The position numbers and the translations under genes are program-made. A stretch of 64,000 bases of DNA, from the NCBI GenBank assembly GCA_032622095.1, contig CP136067.1:131755990-131819989 (forward strand), in the 5' to 3' direction. Origin of the DNA: Siphonodentalium dalli. Its lineage: Eukaryota; Mollusca; Scaphopoda; Gadilida; Siphonodentaliidae. A model generated the notes under the pieces. It did not search any database, was not told the DNA's origin, and saw nothing but the letters and a program-made list of their open reading frames with translations. Shown here piece after piece: positions 13,063-23,647 of the stretch. Position 1 is the stretch's first letter. Every line of letters begins with the position of its first letter.

Positions 13063-13263
13063 AACCTGATGAAGGGTCAATTTTCTAAGACTTAGCAGAC
13101 TCCCTATATTACACCGGCTGATAATAGATCGAAAGAATTTATCATCTAAACCCGAGACCAGCAAAGAGAATTCAAATTGGCAGAATTGACAGGTTAATAG
13201 GAAGAAGAACTGTTACCAGGGAGAGGTCATAAAGACTCATGTTCAATTTGCTTCCCAACATCC

Positions 13264-13680
13264 AAGCCAGAGTTTAGTGTGCCTGTCATTTGCAGAATGA
13301 GGTTCCCAGAGGGTGAATTCCAATTCACCCTCTGGGGACATCATTACGCATGACCTCATCTGCTATGGGAGACATAGACTCAGATTGAAATTGCCAAAAT
13401 AGTGAGTATGGTGATGTGCACCCATTGGGAACCCCATTTATGCAATGTGTCGTCTGCCAATTTGAGGATATAGAGAAACTAAACTAAAAAGAAATAGAAT
13501 CTAAGTTTCTGTAGAAATTTGATAATAAAGAAACTTTCCAAAGATGAGGCCTTAGCAGAATGAGGTCCCCAAAGGGTGAATTTAGTTATGTTAGCCCGCT
13601 ATGCAGGATAGCATTACTAAATTCACCGTCTAGGGACCTCATTCTGCAAATGACAGGCACACTATACTCAGACTCGCTAA
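13264..13680. mobile_element. S-long element (two S hairpins around a ~280-bp spacer)
   Basis: It starts TAGTGTGCCTGTCATTTGC and ends GCAAATGACAGGCACACTA. Between the hairpins is a spacer with CATCTGCTATGGGAGACATA and CACCCATTGGGAAC. The same layout is seen at 34098-34556. Confidence 0.75.
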
Positions 13681-14159
13681 CATCATCTGTGATCCAATAA
13701 GTATTATTCAATACATAAGCCCATTTATAATACCATTATAATGAGCAAGTGCACCATTATAGTCAGTAAATACACATCAAATAAGCGATCTCGAAATATG
13801 CAAATTGATAAATGAGAGAGAAATTACCTCTCCCCAGGACAAAGATATGGAGAAGTGGCACAAATTATGGAGAAGATGTCTCCCAAGAAGCCCTCTAGAC
13901 TGCTTCGTCTCCCAAATTGCCCTCAAGGCTGGCCCCTGTCTCCCAAATCGCCCTCTAGGCTGGCCCCAGAACTAAACACCTTGTTCTGATTTCAAATGAA
14001 TAAGAACAGGGACTAGATATGGAGGATAACTCTAATTTACTAAACTCGCACTGCAGTGAATATAAATAGAATTAATAAACTCAGCACTATTTTGACTATA
14101 AATAGATCTAATAGAATGGAAGATGCAAGGCGTTTGAATATATCAATACCAGGTCATAA
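13681..14159. other. No gene recognised; 37-bp direct repeat at 13890-13975
   Basis: Two and a half copies of TCTCCCAAATCGCCCTCTAG lie at 13890-13975. The stretch may be part of the 3' UTR or the downstream region of the NRF1-like gene. Confidence 0.4.
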
Positions 14160-14307
14160 TACAGTAATGCTCTAAATAATCGATTCCTTAACCACAGCAG
14201 AATTATGAGTAACTTTTCAGGATTTAGTCGGAAATATGGCTTGTTGCCATTCATCGGAAAGCTCTCGAGAGCTTTCCGATGAATGGCAACAAGCCATATT
14301 TCCGAAA
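14160..14307. mobile_element. T-family MITE, right end truncated (T2)
   Basis: Left arm TACAGTAATGCTCTAAATAA is full length; the right arm stops after CAAGCCATATTTCCGA. Confidence 0.8.
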
Positions 14308-14507
14308 TATTTTTGAAAAACTCGACTAATAAGGTAATTGTTATTGTAAATTTAATGCTGTAATTGTTGGTGTCCCAGTAAATCATCAAAAATTATAAAA
14401 TGCATTGGTGGGAAATTCTATGTCTTAACACGGCACTTCTTGATAAAATTTCATATGATAGACCCAAAATCAAAGGAAGTAGGTTTCATATAACAATTTA
14501 GCCTGGA

Positions 14508-14753
14508 ACACGTAATATATCATTAATGGATATGAAATGTATTGGTATTATGATAACAGTAGGTGTTTTCATTTCTTCTCGTCCTTCCGTTTCCAGCCTG
14601 AATTTGACTGTGCATCCTCATGAATAGGGGTTTCATGTGATATAGCATTAATGGATATGAAATGTATTGGTATTATGATAACAGTAGGTGATTTCATTTC
14701 TTCTCGTCCTTCCGTTTCCTGCCGGATTTTGACTGTGTATCTTCATGAATAGG
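14508..14753 (-). repeat. 125-bp tandem duplication across the NRF1-like stop codon
   Basis: Bases 14633-14753 (last 19 codons, stop and start of the 3' UTR) are repeated at 14508-14628. The downstream copy still reads PIHEDAQSNSGWKRKDEKK then stop, in an equivalent frame, with three amino-acid changes. It lies after the functional stop and so is an untranslated fossil, or a spare end if the first stop were lost. Confidence 0.88.
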
Positions 14754-15518
14754 GCCCGTGGAATTCATCGGAATAAGGAAAACATTTCCGTCGGCAGCTT
14801 GCTGAAGAGAATATCTCGACGGATCATAAGGGTGGCCATGCTCATCTCTCAAAGATTGAAAAATCTCTGAATAGAGGGTGCTGTATTTCTCCTTCATATC
14901 TACTGTCTGCTTGCTAACCATTTCTTTCTCTCTCGCCAACCTCTCTCTTTCCATTCGCAGGTCCATAAGCTCCTCCTCCAGATAGTCAATACAGCTAAGT
15001 TTCCGTTTTCTACAATTCTGCGCAGCCACTTTATTTTTACCACGCCTCCTGATATCTCTGACCAATGACAGCTGAGCCTCTGACATCTTATGTTTTGACA
15101 TGATTTCCGTGAACTGCTCGACAGGTGTGTTTATTATTTCATCCAACGTCAAGGGGATTCCAAGTTGCAGCGCCTTCTTAGCATCTTTCGACTGCGGGCC
15201 TTTCTGTTTAGGTTTGTCGTTTTTCATGTATTTTTTAACTTCGCGCGGCTCCATTCCAGGTTGCGTTGGGTAGGTGTGGTTATGCTCGACATGGCCGTTG
15301 TTTATTTTTATTGTATCTTTGAAATGGTAATCTGTGTCATTAGAGGATGAAGAGCTGTTGTGGGCGGAAGAGTTACTCATCGGGTAATCTGAAGAATAAC
15401 TGTAGGAGTAGTCCTCAGTCTCTATCTTGATAGAAGATTTACTGGATGATGTGTCACAATCGCTGCCGCCTGTAGCCCCGACCAGTCCATCGTAAGGAGA
15501 AACGGACAGATGCCGCTC
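14694..15518 (-). CDS. NFE2L1: NRF1-like exon 9: CNC and bZIP DNA-binding domain, C-terminus (residues 589-862)
   Basis: Acceptor TTTTGCAG; stop TGA at 14696-14694. The exon has a Ser/Tyr-rich acidic stretch with NSS and NDT sequons and the conserved HNHTY motif. The CNC domain (about residues 707-749) runs from GIPLTLDEIINTPVEQF to MSEAQLSLVRDIRRRGK. The basic region has the family signature NKVAAQNCRKRK (750-761). A leucine-zipper coiled coil (from about 767) follows, then PYDPSRYSLQQAADGNVFLI, matching the Neh3 C-terminal domain. The protein ends in a basic KRKDEKK. This is the most strongly conserved exon and sets the family assignment. The end of the exon is tandemly duplicated just downstream (14508-14628). 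Confidence 0.96.
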   Translation of the reverse strand, partial: ERHLSVSPYDGLVGATGGSDCDTSSSKSSIKIETEDYSYSYSSDYPMSNSSAHNSSSSSNDTDYHFKDTIKINNGHVEHNHTYPTQPGMEPREVKKYMKNDKPKQKGPQSKDAKKALQLGIPLTLDEIINTPVEQFTEIMSKHKMSEAQLSLVRDIRRRGKNKVAAQNCRKRKLSCIDYLEEELMDLRMERERLAREKEMVSKQTVDMKEKYSTLYSEIFQSLRDEHGHPYDPSRYSLQQAADGNVFLIPMNSTGPIHEDTQSKSGRKRKDEKK

Positions 15519-15546
15519 CTGCAAAATATACAAAAGAAGCCATTGA

Positions 15547-15902
15547 TTTACCCTTTCATGACGGGAGGCCGGGAGGTGCGCTGGTGCAGCATTAAAGATC
15601 CTGTGTGAGTGCAATCTCCCATAGATAGCCTCACATATATAGCAAAATGCACTGGCTTACAAGGTCAAGGTTTCCATACGTTAACTCTTCTATTTTGTAT
15701 ATATGTGTCATCTGTATATTATGTTATTTTTTGGATTTGGAAATAAAAATATGTTTATACTAAAGGTAAATATTGTTAGGCAAACGTATTCTCTTATATA
15801 AATGCGAGGCTCCCTATGGGAGACTTACAAATAGAAGAGAATGCATTGGCACAGGGTTTTTATTCAAAATGTCAGGAAGCTCTAGTCATATGAAAGGGTT
15901 TA
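15547..15902. mobile_element. Q-family MITE in intron 8 (Q2), 27 bp from the exon 9 acceptor
   Basis: Termini CCCTTTCATGAC and ATGAAAGGG are each flanked by TTTA (15547-15550, 15899-15902). It contains the palindromic stem CCTATGGGAGAC and the low-complexity middle. Its left edge leaves only about 27 bp of original intron, including the polypyrimidine tract, before the acceptor. Confidence 0.75.
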
Positions 15903-16153
15903 CCTGTTCTATACTAAATACTCATTGACAAGGAGGTGACCCTTTTTAAATTGTTCAGATAAGTTCAACAGGTCGTTTGTTGAACTTATTATCTGAACAT
16001 TTCACATTTCATTCTGCATGGCCTCATCTGCTATGGGAGACATAGACTCAGAAGGACCCTTCATACCAAATATGAACCCATTCGGGTCAATGGTTCTTAA
16101 GAAGTTGTTTTAAGAATTACTATGGAGGGAAAGTCTCACCACACTGAAACTGT
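15903..16153. other. Repeat-derived spacer
   Basis: Includes an inverted pair TTCAGATAAGTTCAACAGG / TTGAACTTATTATCTGAA at 15955-16000, an S-spacer fragment (CATCTGCTATGGGAGACATA) and, next to P1, the continuation of the hAT transposase frame (minus strand FQCGET). Confidence 0.5.
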
Positions 16154-16553
16154 TTAACCCTTTACCCAACAGAAGGGCCCTGTGCCAATGCATTCTCTTA
16201 TATATGCGAGTCGACCATAGGTCGCCTCGCATATATAAGAGAATGCATTGGCTTAACACATTAAAAATTATAAAATTGTTAAAGAATGTAAGAAAAAATG
16301 GTAAAAAGTGTTAAAAAAAGATTTTTTTTAGGCCAATGCATTCTCTTATATATGCGAGGCGACCTATGGTCGACTCGCATATATAAGAGAATGCATTGGC
16401 ACAGGGCATAACTGTAACTATCACAATGTGGTCAAGGAGCCGGTTCCAATGATATCCATATTTGTATGGTTCTATTGAGACAGACCGAAGATATTTTAGG
16501 CTGTTGAAGCTTTATTTGGCCGGTTTTGGCCGGTTTGTTGGGTAAAGGGTTAA
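16154..16553. mobile_element. P-family piggyBac-like foldback MITE (P1)
   Basis: TTAA (16154-16157 and 16550-16553) surrounds inverted ends CCCTTTACCCAACA / TGTTGGGTAAAGGG. Two palindromes with the stem CCAATGCATTCTCTTATATA flank a low-complexity middle. CCC ends plus TTAA target match the piggyBac superfamily; no transposase. It interrupts an hAT transposase frame. Confidence 0.88.
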
Positions 16554-16996
16554 CCAGCTGACTGTCTGGTAACATTCTTGCAAATGTTTTATTTACATCT
16601 TCGTTAAGAGTTGTATGAATAGTGGCATACAATGGAGTGAAGCACCAATACGATCTCGGCAGTGAGAACATCGTTCTTTGGAAAGAATTTTGCAATTGTG
16701 TTATGATTATTTCCAACCGTCACCGGCGATGATACAATGGGACTGGGCGTAGAAACTTTTAAAAACTTTTTATTATAGACCGTCAACTTCAGATAAGTTG
16801 AATCCTTGAGTGCAGCTTGATGTTTTCCCGATTTTGCGTGCGATTTCAGTGCGCTTTCTCCCATTTTACTGAGTAAAATGATTTCCCCCCCGCATGCAGA
16901 ACAACTGGCTTTGTGTGGATCACCCCGCACACCACGAACCCATTGTGCGTATTCTGGCCTGTTTAACCAGTGGTTGTTGAAAGTACATTTCCCCAT
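16554..16996 (-). pseudogene. hAT-type transposase N-terminal fragment 1 (BED-like zinc finger)
   Basis: From the ATG at 16996 the frame reads W-x-x-PEYAQWVRGVRGDPHK, then C-x-x-C and H-x4-H spacing (ASCSACGG to LKSHAKSGKH), the zinc finger seen at the start of many animal hAT transposases. It continues to AEI with HYSYNS. A frameshift near 16620 moves the remainder (EDVNKTFARMLPDSQLV) to another frame. That part runs into TTAA and MITE P1. Beyond P1 the matching piece FQCGET resumes at 16153. Most of the catalytic domain is missing. It sits in intron 8 of the NRF1-like gene. Confidence 0.7.
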
Positions 16997-17344
16997 TGTT
17001 GGAAGATGAAAAGAACTTGTGAAGCGAAAAATTATTTCTCAGAAAAGAACGTGCTTTTACAAACAAAAGAACATGCGTACACGTCACGAGTTCATGCGGG
17101 TACCGGTTAGGTATAGTTGCGTACACGTCATCACTTTACGTGCTTCCAGCTAAACATAATGAAGTGAGTCATCAGTTCGCTGTACTTGTGTTCAATTTGC
17201 GTTCCCGAGAGAAAGTCCGCGATCAAATGACACTGAATCGGTTGTTTCCCATATCAAACTCCGCGATGACTAGAATTCAAGTACTTTTCAAGCTATTAGT
17301 GGGAAATTCAAGTACTTTTCAAAGAATAAAATTTATTTAAGGCA
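16997..17344. other. hAT-element flank, no gene
   Basis: Contains two copies of AATTCAAGTACTTTTCAA (17274-17320), a sequence also present near 18560 at the other end of the hAT-derived region. Confidence 0.45.
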
Positions 17345-17364
17345 TGGTTCCTGCACACATTTCA

Positions 17365-17500
17365 ATGTGAAATACAAGGGTTTTCCAGGAGTATCAGGGT
17401 GTGAAATTCAAGGGTTTTCCAGGAGTATCAGGGTGTGAAATTCAAGGGTTTTCCAGGAGTGACAGGGTCAAAATTCAAGGATTTTCCAGGAGTTAATGGA
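17365..17500. repeat. ~34-bp tandem repeat, four units
   Basis: Unit AAATTCAAGGGTTTTCCAGG plus AGTATCAGGGTGTG, decaying to the right. Related GAAATACAAGGGTTTTCAAG occurs near 18460. Confidence 0.85.
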
Positions 17501-17547
17501 TATTTAATGGATTGTGGGAAACACTGTCTAAGAGCTGCTAGCAATGA

Positions 17548-17745
17548 AAATAATAAGAATGACTTCCCACCCACCACCCCATCCCACCACCCATACTATC
17601 TTATGCGCCACAGGCGCCCGTATAGATGCTACTGCCCACATAAATAATAAGAATGACTTCCCACCCACCACCCCATCCCACAACCCATAGTATCTTATGC
17701 GCCACAGGCGCCCGTATAGATGCTACTGCCCACATAAATAATAAG
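17548..17745. repeat. ~95-bp tandem duplication
   Basis: Two copies of a block starting AATAATAAGAATGACTTCCC and ending ATGCTACTGCCCACATA; nearly identical. Confidence 0.88.
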
Positions 17746-17749
17746 AATA

Positions 17750-18115
17750 ACTTTCATAACCCACAAGATTTCAGCACACAACACATTATTTCCAGATGCC
17801 AAAGATATGTTACTGGAGCGTTGAGCATGCATATTTGATGCAGATTGTTCATTAACTCCAAGAGCTGTATTTTGAGAATTCGACACAGTGTTTGATCTTC
17901 CAGTGAAGTGAGTCAGTGGAACGGTGTTGTTGATTTCTCGGGATGTCTTTTTCGCCGTTGGAATGGGAAACTAAGGCATATTCCCCCATATTGGCAACAT
18001 CTATTATTTTTAAGCACAGTCGACATCGGGCCTGGCATGCTTGGCCTTCCACGGACTCTGCCCACTCGAATTTTGTTCGCCACGAAGTTTGGAATCGGCA
18101 TTTACCACCTGGCAT
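17750..18115 (-). pseudogene. hAT-type transposase N-terminal fragment 2
   Basis: The frame from 18115 reads SWRTKFEWAESVEG, C-x-x-C (RCRLCLK) and MGEYALVSHSNGEK, the same finger as fragment 1 but clearly diverged. A frameshift near 17870 leads to SNISLASGNNVLCAEILWVM, matching the AEI-x-W motif after the finger. The 95-bp tandem repeats truncate it. A second, older insertion of the same family. Confidence 0.65.
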
Positions 18116-18339
18116 ACTTTCATTTTAATGCAAGATATTTTTTTATTTCGTGTGGGAATGCACTTGTGACTAATTAGATACATCGAAACAAAAGCTGTTC
18201 GGTTCTTACCCAATCACAGAGCCGCAAACAAACGGTAATGGAACTCAACCAAAGATTAAAACAAAGCGGAAGTCGATCGCCGGTTTTACCAGGAATTACC
18301 GTAAATACTCCACAATTTTACCATACTAGTACGTAATTA

Positions 18340-18600
18340 TTGTTCTGCCAATCGCTGGGTAATTGTGCCTTATTCCGCGATCACAACGGACTGCAAATTC
18401 AAGGCTTTGCCAACTTTTCAAGGGTGTTTACATGTCTATTATTCAAGGAGTTTGGTGAAATACAAGGGTTTTCAAGGGCCTTGAATATGGATTTTCATAT
18501 TCAAGGGTGTTCAAGGACCCGCGGGAACCCTGCAAGGACTTTCCAATACAAGCGGAAAATTCAAGTACTTTTCAAGGTCCGTGCGAACCCTGGAAAGAGT
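18340..18600. mobile_element. hAT-like terminal region with TTCAAGG repeats
   Basis: Many TTCAAGG/CCTTGAA words and the ends GGACCCGCGGGAACCCTG and GGTCCGTGCGAACCCTGG, which fit the CAGGGTTCGCAC-type termini common among hAT elements. Likely the right end of the element that carried the transposase fragments. Confidence 0.5.
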
Positions 18601-19039
18601 TGTGGCCCTGGCTTTGCAACTATTGGACCCAGTGACCTCATTTGAACAAATCAGAATGTGAGTCACCTAGGGAACATCCACACCAAATATGAACCTATTC
18701 GGTCTTATGGTTCCAGAGAAGATGTTTAAAGAATTGACGGACGGACGGACGGCTAGATGGACGGATTGACAGACGAAGAGTGATGACTATAGCTCCAGGT
18801 GAGCTAAAAACCATAAGTGGTGAAAATTCTACTATTCTTCCGACAATTTTTTATTTCGTGTTTCTTGGGGTGTGTCGGTAAATGGTCGGGAAAAAAATGT
18901 TAAACGAAAAACCTGTTGGGTCGAGGGGCAGGTGGGTCCCAACATGGCCAAAGATAAAAGAGTATCATAAGGGTCTGAAAATGTTATCTACACCCCTCCC
19001 CAATGTTTATTTTACAAGATTTGCGGGTGTGTAACTTAC
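18601..19039. other. Repeat tail with GACGGACGG microsatellite
   Basis: 18660-18800 reads CACCAAATATGAACCTATTC followed by GACGGACGGACGGACGG, a tail also similar to 16040-16120 and 20500-20600. The rest is unremarkable. Confidence 0.5.
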
Positions 19040-19128
19040 CTCCATAGGTGAAACTGATCCTCCCATTGACACGGCAGAATCGCTGCTAGCATCGTCCATT
19101 AGCTTGATCATTTCAATATCTGTGTACT
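19040..19128 (-). CDS. NFE2L1: NRF1-like exon 8: Neh6-like serine segment (residues 559-588)
   Basis: An 89-nt exon, acceptor CTCTAG, donor GTAAGT. With the G carried from exon 7 it reads EYTDIEMIKLMDDASSDSAV then SMGGSVSPME. The position and the DSxxS pattern match the DSGLS-type beta-TrCP degron of NRF1/NRF2 Neh6, but the glycine is an alanine here (DSAVS, residues 575-579). SVSP could be a proline-directed phosphorylation site. The exon is small and far from its neighbours (4.9 and 3.5 kb introns). The P2 MITE begins 71 bp upstream of its acceptor. Confidence 0.85.
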
Positions 19129-19198
19129 CTAGAGTAATATAAGAACAGGTCGGAATGAAGCCTTGAAATAGTGTGTCATTTGCAGAATGTTGCTGATG

Positions 19199-19598
19199 TT
19201 AACCCTTTACCCAACAGAACGGCCCTGCGCCAATGCATTCTCTTATATATGCGAGTCGACCATAGGTCGCCTCGCATATATAAGAGAATGCATTGGCTTA
19301 ACACATTAAAAATTATAAAATTGTTAAAGAATGTAAGAAAAAATGGTAAAAAGTGTTAAAAAAAGATTTTTTTTAGGCCAATGCATTCTCTTATATATGC
19401 GAGGCGACCTATGGTCGACTCGCATATATAAGAGAATGCATTGGCACAGGGCATAACTGTAACTATCACAATGTGGTCAAGGAGCCGGTTCCAATGATAT
19501 CCATATTTGTATGGTTCTATTGAGACAGACCGAAGATAGTTTAGGCTGTTGAAGCTTTATTTGGCCGGTTTTGGCCGGTTTGTTGGGTAAAGGGTTAA
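19199..19598. mobile_element. P-family MITE (P2), upstream of exon 8
   Basis: TTAA at 19199 and 19595; ends CCCTTTACCCAACA / TGTTGGGTAAAGGG. It is almost identical to P1 (16154-16553), so one was copied recently. Confidence 0.88.
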
Positions 19599-19822
19599 AT
19601 ACCCTGTGCCAGTGCATTTTCTAATATATGCGAGTCTCCCATAGGGAGCATCGCATATATAAGAGAATGCAATGGCTTATAAGGTCTAGGTAAATATTGT
19701 TAGGCCAATGTATTCTCTTATATATGTGCTAGGCTCCCTATGGGAGACTCGCATATATAAGAGAATGCATTGGCACAGGGTTTTCGCACAATTTTAGGAA
19801 GGTCCAGTCATGGAAAGGTTAT
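19599..19822. mobile_element. Q-family palindromic element next to P2
   Basis: Begins with ACCCTGTGCCAGTGCATTTT, contains two CCCATAGGGAG-type hairpins and ends GTCCAGTCATGGAAAGG. P2 appears to sit at its left TTAA. Confidence 0.65.
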
Positions 19823-20645
19823 TAAACTAACTAATAAATTTACTGTGGCCTTATTTACGTTTATTACATGGTCAGTCAGGAATAACAAATTAACATAAGT
19901 GCAACGCCAAGTGTGGCATATGCCCCGATGCTCAGTTTAGAGAGTGGCCAATGCATGGATATTTTTTTTATTTTCTAAATCCAAGAAGTGGGTATTCTTT
20001 CCCTTTAAACTGGGCTGTCAATACACCAAAGCACAACCAAATCCGATGCCCAAGGTACAAGATGAAATGTTTATAGAGGCAAAATTCAGAAATTCCGAAG
20101 TCAAATAAAGGGCTGTAACTCTGGTAAACATGAATGTAAAAAACATGTTTCACAAATTTCCAAGTCAAACAAGGATATCCTTTCCCCCAACCTGTGCTAT
20201 CACCGTGCCAAAGAACAACGAAATCCAATAATTAAGACATCCACAGCATTTTTGTTCTGGATGCATTGACGGGTTTTACACTAAGTCAAATAAAGGCCCA
20301 TAACTCTGTGGATAAAATTTGCACTATGCAGGGATCCTTTCCACAATGCTGGTCTACCGGCATACCGAAGGACATCCAAATTGGACTATTGATAGTTCAG
20401 CTGTGTTTTGAAATGGAAGGCATGTTGATGCGTTTTACACTAAATCTAGCAACCGGTCCATAACTGGAAAAAAGTGTGGACAAATCATGCTTGAAATGGA
20501 CGGATGACCAAAAGAACGGAAGGACGGACAGATGAAGGTCTCCATTATATACCCCTGAATCCTCCCTCGCAGGGTCAGGGGCATAATAAGACCGTAGAGC
20601 CTTCTTTTCCTAACAGATTTTCAAACAAAACAATAATCTTTTTTT
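19823..20645. repeat. Dispersed repeat with GGACGGACAG tail
   Basis: Internally repetitive (AAGTCAAATAAAGG units near 20100, 20285 and partly 20440), ending in GGAAGGACGGACAGATGAAG and ATACCCCTGAATCC. Resembles the tailed repeats at 18660 and X, but no coding frame. Confidence 0.5.
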
Positions 20646-20653
20646 CATTACAG

Positions 20654-20907
20654 CAAGCCTTGAAATAGTGAGCCTGTCATTTGCAGAATGAGGTCCCCAG
20701 AGGGTGAATTTAGTGATGCTATCCCGCACAGTGAGCTAGCATCACCAAATTCAACCTCTGGGGACCTCATTCTGCTTAGGCCTTAGCAGAATGAGGTTCC
20801 CAGAGGGTGAATTTGGTGATGCTAGCCCACTGTGCGGGATAGCATCACTAAATTCACCCTCTGGGAACCTCATTCTGCAAATGACAGGCTCACTATTTCA
20901 AGACTTG
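20654..20907. mobile_element. S-family hAT-like MITE (S2)
   Basis: A 254-bp copy with ends CAAGCCTTGAAATAGTG / CACTATTTCAAGACTTG and a perfect 8-bp target duplication CATTACAG (20646-20653, 20908-20915). Confidence 0.9.
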
Positions 20908-20915
20908 CATTACAG

Positions 20916-21351
20916 GTAAGTTGATGACTATAATTCAGGGTTTCCGCCAGGGGTGGCCGATTTTAATCAAGTGATTTCAATCAAACATTTTGAAATGATG
21001 TTAAAAAGTCAAGAACTGCAATATCTTAAAAGGTTTTTGTAAAGTATAACATGAGTAGTATTAACCCTTTCAGTGCCAAGTCCGATTTTTGTATCAACCC
21101 ATATTTCCTTGATCATTTTAAAAATTTATTGATTTATTAATGTGTTACATTGATGGAAAGAGCTCTTAGAGTAATACAAAATAATAAATAATAGAATTTT
21201 GATTAATCCAGCCTTCAATGGATATAATAAGCAACACCTTTTAGAACATTCAATTATCCATCCAAGACATTGCACAATTTCATATTTTCATAAGAGTTAG
21301 GAAAATAAAAATAAATCTAATTCAAATCAAATAAATCATTTTTTGATTTAT
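20916..21351. other. No gene recognised, AT-rich intron
   Basis: Nothing beyond AT-rich sequence with homopolymer stretches. Confidence 0.5.
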
Positions 21352-21773
21352 TTAACCCTTTACCCAACAGAACAGCCCTGTGCCAATGCATTCTCTTATA
21401 TATGCGAGTCGACCATAGGTCGCCTCGCATATATAAGAGAATGCATTGGCTTAACACATATTAAAAATTCTAAAATTGTCAAAGAATGTAGAAAAATATT
21501 ATAAAAATTGTCAAAAAATGTAAGAAAAAATTCTAAAATTGTTTTTTTTAGGCCAATGCATTCTCTTATATATGCGAGGCGACCTATGGTCGACTCACAT
21601 ATATAAGAGAATGCATTGGCACAGGGCATAACTATAACCATCACAATGTGGTCAATGAACTGGTTCCAATGATATCCATATTTGTATGGTTTTATTGAGA
21701 CAGACCGAAGATATTTTAGGCTGTTGAAGCTTTATTTGGGCATTTTTGGCCGTTTTGTTGGGTAAAGGGTTAA
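21352..21773. mobile_element. P-family MITE (P3)
   Basis: TTAA at 21352 and 21770; same ends as P1. The middle low-complexity part differs, with an extra ~28-bp unit. Confidence 0.88.
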
Positions 21774-21949
21774 AACAAATTTAAACAATCACAACCCTGG
21801 TTTCTGCTAGCTATCTAATATTAGTAAATCAGGCCAAAACTAAAGCCCAAATTCTGAACATCTATGGTGTAGAAGCAGATTAATTCAAGGAAACACAACT
21901 GTGCTTATATTTTTGACGACACACTGGCCCTCTGGTGCAAGCCTGCAAA

Positions 21950-23635
21950 TAGGTTGTCTATAATATGCAGAATGAGGTTCCCACAAAGCATATTTAGTTA
22001 TGCTATCCTGCATGGTAAGATATCGTCACCAAATTCACCCTCTGGGAACCTCATTCTGCTTAGGCCTCATCTGCTATGAGAGACCTAGGATCAGATTGAA
22101 GTTCCCCAGTTTAAGTTGGTGATATCCACTAGTGCTGGGCGGTATTTAAGCATAAAAATACCGCGGTAATCCTAAAATAATACCGCGGTATACGGTATTA
22201 CCGATTATTTAAACTAATCCCTTAAAACCCCCCGTTTAGTAGCATTCGTTTGGTGCACAGATCGACTGTTTATGGAGAAAAATCTAATCGCGACAGATTA
22301 CATAAAATAAGGAAATTTACGCTCCGTTTTATTAAATTATGGATTGCAATCAATGAATGTATCATTATCTGCAAGCATGGATTCATGAGCTGATCTTAAA
22401 TACAGGTAATAATTGCGATTTATGCAACTTAATGCAAGCATCATTCAGCAAAGCCGGATACACCCAAGAGCTTTGAAACAATCCCCCACTGACAGTGCCG
22501 ACTTGCAGAGCACGTGCTATGATGTTGATATTGGAATGTTCCGCCGGGTGTGAATAACTTAAGAATAAGTACAATGCTTTTATTAAATGCCGAGAAATAA
22601 AGTGTATTACTTCCAAAGTATTTAACTTCTAGAACTATTATTGACTTCCCGTTGAATTATTATAATCATACTTTTAAATCCCGGTTTATGAATGTGATCA
22701 ATTATTCCCACTCGATAACACCCTTGAAATAATGAGCTGCCACATAAATTCGGTCGATAAAAAATAGCGCAGAATGATGCAATCATACCTTGCAATATAA
22801 TGTTGGGCTGGGTTTTGTCCCAGGTAGCGAAGGAATACATTTTGTTTGGAAATGACATGGGGAAAGAAGTGACATGAGTGAAGATTGAACAGTTTTTTCC
22901 AACTAAAAGATAATGCAACATGGGATGAATACACATAAAGGGCGTTGCATAAACTTGCACACGCCAATCATTGAAACGGACTAGTCATTTTAAAATTGTC
23001 GATGAGCACGTGCATGGGGTACACAACGTAAATCTTGAAATATATTCGCGCCAATTTCGCGGATGACTTGGTAAACAGAATCCGCAACACTAGTAGCTAC
23101 CTCAGCCCAATTTACAGCAACGCTGTCTCCTGACACAAACTCGCTACCTCTTAATTATGATTTCGATGAAATACGGTGTATAGAAACGAAGTAATTTCTT
23201 TGTATCCGGACAAAGAAAAACCACAATATACTCCGTAATGTGCCTGTATGACATGTAACCGCGTTAATACCGTCTTCAAGGTTTACCGATTATGGAAAAG
23301 AATGACAGTAACGGTATTGAAAATCTTACCGATTATAATCGGTATACCGAAATACCGCCTAGCACTAACATCCACCCATTAGTCACCTTGATTATGCATT
23401 TGATCTTCTGCAATTTAGGGGATATAGAAACTTCCCAGAAGGGAAAAAGAAGATAAAAACAATGTTAGTTTGAGACAAGATACTTCCCAGAAGATGAGGC
23501 CTAAGCAGAAAGAGGTCCCCAGAATGCACAGCTGATGATGCTAGCCAGCTGTGTGGGATAGCATCACTAAATTCACCCTCTGGGGACCTCATTCTGCATA
23601 TGACAGACAGACTATTTGCAGTCTTGCTCTGGCGG
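21950..23635. mobile_element. S-long element split by hAT-like H1
   Basis: Left part 21950-22129 has an S hairpin and GGCCTCATCTGCTATGAGAG; right part 23368-23635 resumes with ATCCACCCATTAGTCACC and a second S hairpin. Comparison with 34098-34556 shows that the middle 1.24 kb is an insertion. Confidence 0.75.
22130..23367. mobile_element. Non-autonomous hAT-like element H1
   Basis: 1238 bp with ends TAGTGCTGGGCGGTATTT and AATACCGCCTAGCACTA, the type common in animal hAT elements, plus subterminal ATACCGCGGTA motifs. Target duplication ATATCCAC / ACATCCAC (22122-22129, 23368-23375), one mismatch. Its open frames match no transposase. Confidence 0.85.
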
Positions 23636-23647
23636 AAACCCTGTAAA

